A DNA stretch of 8,827 nucleotides from an uncultured Acetatifactor sp. (lineage in GTDB: Bacteria; Bacillota; Clostridia; Lachnospirales; Lachnospiraceae): positions 1 through 8,827 of the forward strand of contig CAJUCE010000072.1 of assembly GCA_910584865.1 (NCBI GenBank), given 5' to 3'. Under the pieces are notes generated by a model. That model saw nothing but the letters and a program-made list of their open reading frames with translations. It had not been told where the DNA came from and searched no databases. Numbering within the stretch: the first letter of the stretch is position 1; each line of letters begins with the position of its first letter. The position numbers and the translations under genes were made by a program. Of this stretch, positions 7,817-8,827 are shown piece by piece.

Positions 7817-7823
7817 AGAAAGA

Positions 7824-8471
7824 ATGAATAAAGAATTGATGGTATATGTGGAAACCCTTATGAAAAGGTATCCAATACTGAAAAATTCAGAAGAGGATAT
7901 CTGCCGTGCCTACCGAATCCTGGATGCTTCCTATGCTGCCCGGGGTAAGCTGCTGGTCTGCGGCAACGGAGGCAGCGCTGCGGATTCTGAACATATCGTG
8001 GGGGAATTAATGAAGGGATTCTGTCTGCCAAGAAATCTCAGCCTTGCACTGAGACAATCGTTAGAGAAGGTTGACCCGGCATATGGCAGAGAACTGGCTG
8101 ATAAACTGCAGGGGGCTTTGCCTGCCATAGCCCTTACGGGCCACAATGCCCTCAGTACGGCATACCTGAATGATGTGGATGGCTTGCTCTGTTATGCCCA
8201 GCAAGTGATGGGATATGGCAATACAGGAGATGTCCTGCTGGCCATAAGTACTTCCGGCAACTCTAAAAATGTTATTTACGCCGCCATAGCGGCCAAAGCC
8301 AAAGGTTTGAAGGTGGTCGGCCTGACCGGGAAGAATGGCGGCGCGCTTGCAGACTATGCGGATGTGTGCATACGGGTAGAGGAAATAGAGACATATAAGA
8401 TACAGGAATTACATCTTCCGATTTATCATTGCCTGTGTTTGATGTTGGAAAAGCGTTTTTTCGGCCAATGA
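7824..8471 (+). CDS. gmhA: Phosphoheptose isomerase (sedoheptulose 7-phosphate isomerase), SIS domain
   Basis: Catalyses the first committed step, converting sedoheptulose 7-phosphate to D-glycero-D-manno-heptose 7-phosphate in the cytoplasm. The 215-residue product is a single SIS-domain protein. Sugar-phosphate binding motifs are CGNGGSAADSEH near residues 48-57 and ISTSGNSKNV further on. Catalytic positions known from E. coli GmhA (H61, E65, Q172, H180) appear here as H57, E61, Q194 and H202, with the same spacing inside each pair. The protein carries about 26 extra residues between E61 and the PAIALTGH segment (roughly 67-97) relative to E. coli GmhA as I recall it. The gene starts seven bases after the upstream stop. 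Alternative SIS functions such as a DiaA-like protein are less likely given the catalytic residues and pathway neighbours. Confidence 0.88.
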   Translation: MNKELMVYVETLMKRYPILKNSEEDICRAYRILDASYAARGKLLVCGNGGSAADSEHIVGELMKGFCLPRNLSLALRQSLEKVDPAYGRELADKLQGALPAIALTGHNALSTAYLNDVDGLLCYAQQVMGYGNTGDVLLAISTSGNSKNVIYAAIAAKAKGLKVVGLTGKNGGALADYADVCIRVEEIETYKIQELHLPIYHCLCLMLEKRFFGQ

Positions 8472-8476
8472 AAAAG

Positions 8477-8482
8477 AAGGAG
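8477..8482 (+). promoter_or_regulatory. Ribosome binding site for small membrane protein gene
   Basis: AAGGAG sits eight bases before the ATG at 8491, a near-ideal site. It is good evidence that the short gene downstream is translated. Confidence 0.75.
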
Positions 8483-8490
8483 ACAAAGAT

Positions 8491-8784
8491 ATGGATGAAA
8501 AGAAAAACAGAAAAAAGTGGTATCTTGCCCTTGGAATAATCGTATATGGAATTTTGTGCTTTTTGATCGGATGGGGAAGCAATTTTCTTTTTCATAAAAC
8601 GGATATAGACAGAGAAGCAGAAAATGATACTCCTATGTATTCTTTTGACCCGTTTTCATCTGTTACCTTTGACGGTTCTCAGAATACCGATGAGATCCCA
8701 TGGGGATATACTGCAGGAATATTTAATATGGAATCGGATGAATGCATTTTGCTCACCCCTAACACATCTGTGAACTATAAATGA
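8491..8784 (+). CDS. Small single-pass membrane protein of unknown function
   Basis: I do not recognise this 97-residue protein. It has a charged, lysine-rich start (MDEKKNRKKW), one hydrophobic segment at about residues 10-33 (YLALGIIVYGILCFLIGWGS), and an acidic, polar tail of about 60 residues with several aromatics. By the positive-inside rule the N-terminus should be cytoplasmic and the tail outside the membrane. It has no lipoprotein cysteine box and no clear signal-peptidase site, so it looks like a membrane-anchored protein rather than a secreted one. It starts 19 bases after gmhA with a strong ribosome binding site. It could belong to the glycan machinery as an anchor or assembly factor, or begin the next functional group. 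It might also be a shortened remnant of a longer protein, but nothing shows a frameshift. Confidence 0.65.
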   Translation: MDEKKNRKKWYLALGIIVYGILCFLIGWGSNFLFHKTDIDREAENDTPMYSFDPFSSVTFDGSQNTDEIPWGYTAGIFNMESDECILLTPNTSVNYK

Positions 8785-8827
8785 GCAAATATAGAAATTT
8801 GCACAAAACTACCCTACCAATTTCAAA
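8781..8827 (+). CDS. Possible start of a further gene, cut by the window end
   Basis: An ATG overlaps the stop of the small membrane protein gene as ATGA, the same arrangement used at three other junctions in this window. The frame stays open for 15 codons to the right edge and begins MSKYRNLHKTTLPIS, a basic N-terminus. No clear ribosome binding site precedes it, so it would depend on translational coupling. Too short to assign a family; it may also be chance. Confidence 0.3.
   Translation, partial: MSKYRNLHKTTLPIS
8785..8802 (+). repeat. Short inverted repeat after the small membrane protein gene
   Basis: GCAAAT at 8785-8790 is mirrored exactly by ATTTGC at 8797-8802, with a six-base loop. 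The stem is short and AT-rich and no T run follows, so it is not a convincing intrinsic terminator. It could be chance or part of the possible next reading frame. Confidence 0.3.

Noticed and set aside
7773..7823. N-terminal extension of gmhA from the ATG at 7773 or 7806
   Set aside because: It would overlap the end of hddC-gmhB, the extra residues do not look like GmhA, and the ribosome binding site at 7808-7813 fits the ATG at 7824.

Overview
The window lies inside a cell-surface glycan or protein-glycosylation cluster. All genes read on the + strand with almost no spacing. Moderate GC content, strong AGGAGG-like ribosome binding sites, ATGA start/stop overlaps and Gram-positive-style heptose enzymes suggest a Bacillota genome, probably a gut Clostridia/Lachnospiraceae member. 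That taxonomic placement is inference from style, not proof.

Layout. (1) 1-3551: the 3' part of a very large cytosolic protein with an N-terminal SAM methyltransferase, a long coiled coil, a GT2 (GT-A) glycosyltransferase and a GT4-like (GT-B) glycosyltransferase; its true start lies left of the window. (2) 3548-4567: hddA, a GHMP-family heptose-7-phosphate kinase. (3) 4564-5427: an RmlD-like SDR reductase. (4) 5424-6458: a GDP-mannose 4,6-dehydratase-like SDR. (5) 6459-6538: an 80-bp gap, the only real intergenic space. (6) 6539-7816: an hddC-gmhB fusion (heptose-1-phosphate guanylyltransferase plus heptose-1,7-bisphosphate 7-phosphatase). (7) 7824-8471: gmhA, sedoheptulose-7-phosphate isomerase. 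(8) 8491-8784: a small single-pass membrane protein of unknown function. (9) A possible further reading frame begins at 8781 and runs off the right end.

How the genes fit together. The four activities needed to make GDP-D-glycero-alpha-D-manno-heptose from sedoheptulose 7-phosphate are all here: GmhA isomerase, HddA kinase, GmhB phosphatase and HddC guanylyltransferase. The GMD-like dehydratase could convert the GDP-heptose to a 4-keto-6-deoxy form, and the RmlD-like SDR could reduce it to a GDP-6-deoxy-heptose. The methyltransferase/two-glycosyltransferase protein is a candidate for transferring and methylating the sugar. The pathway assignment rests on family motifs and is fairly strong; the final sugar, the acceptor and the 6-deoxy step are inferred.

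The most notable points are the four-module giant enzyme with an 11-residue repeat in its coiled coil, the hddC-gmhB fusion, an apparent 26-residue insertion in GmhA, and the unrecognised small membrane protein at the end of the run. No RNA genes, mobile elements, CRISPR arrays or convincing terminators were seen.
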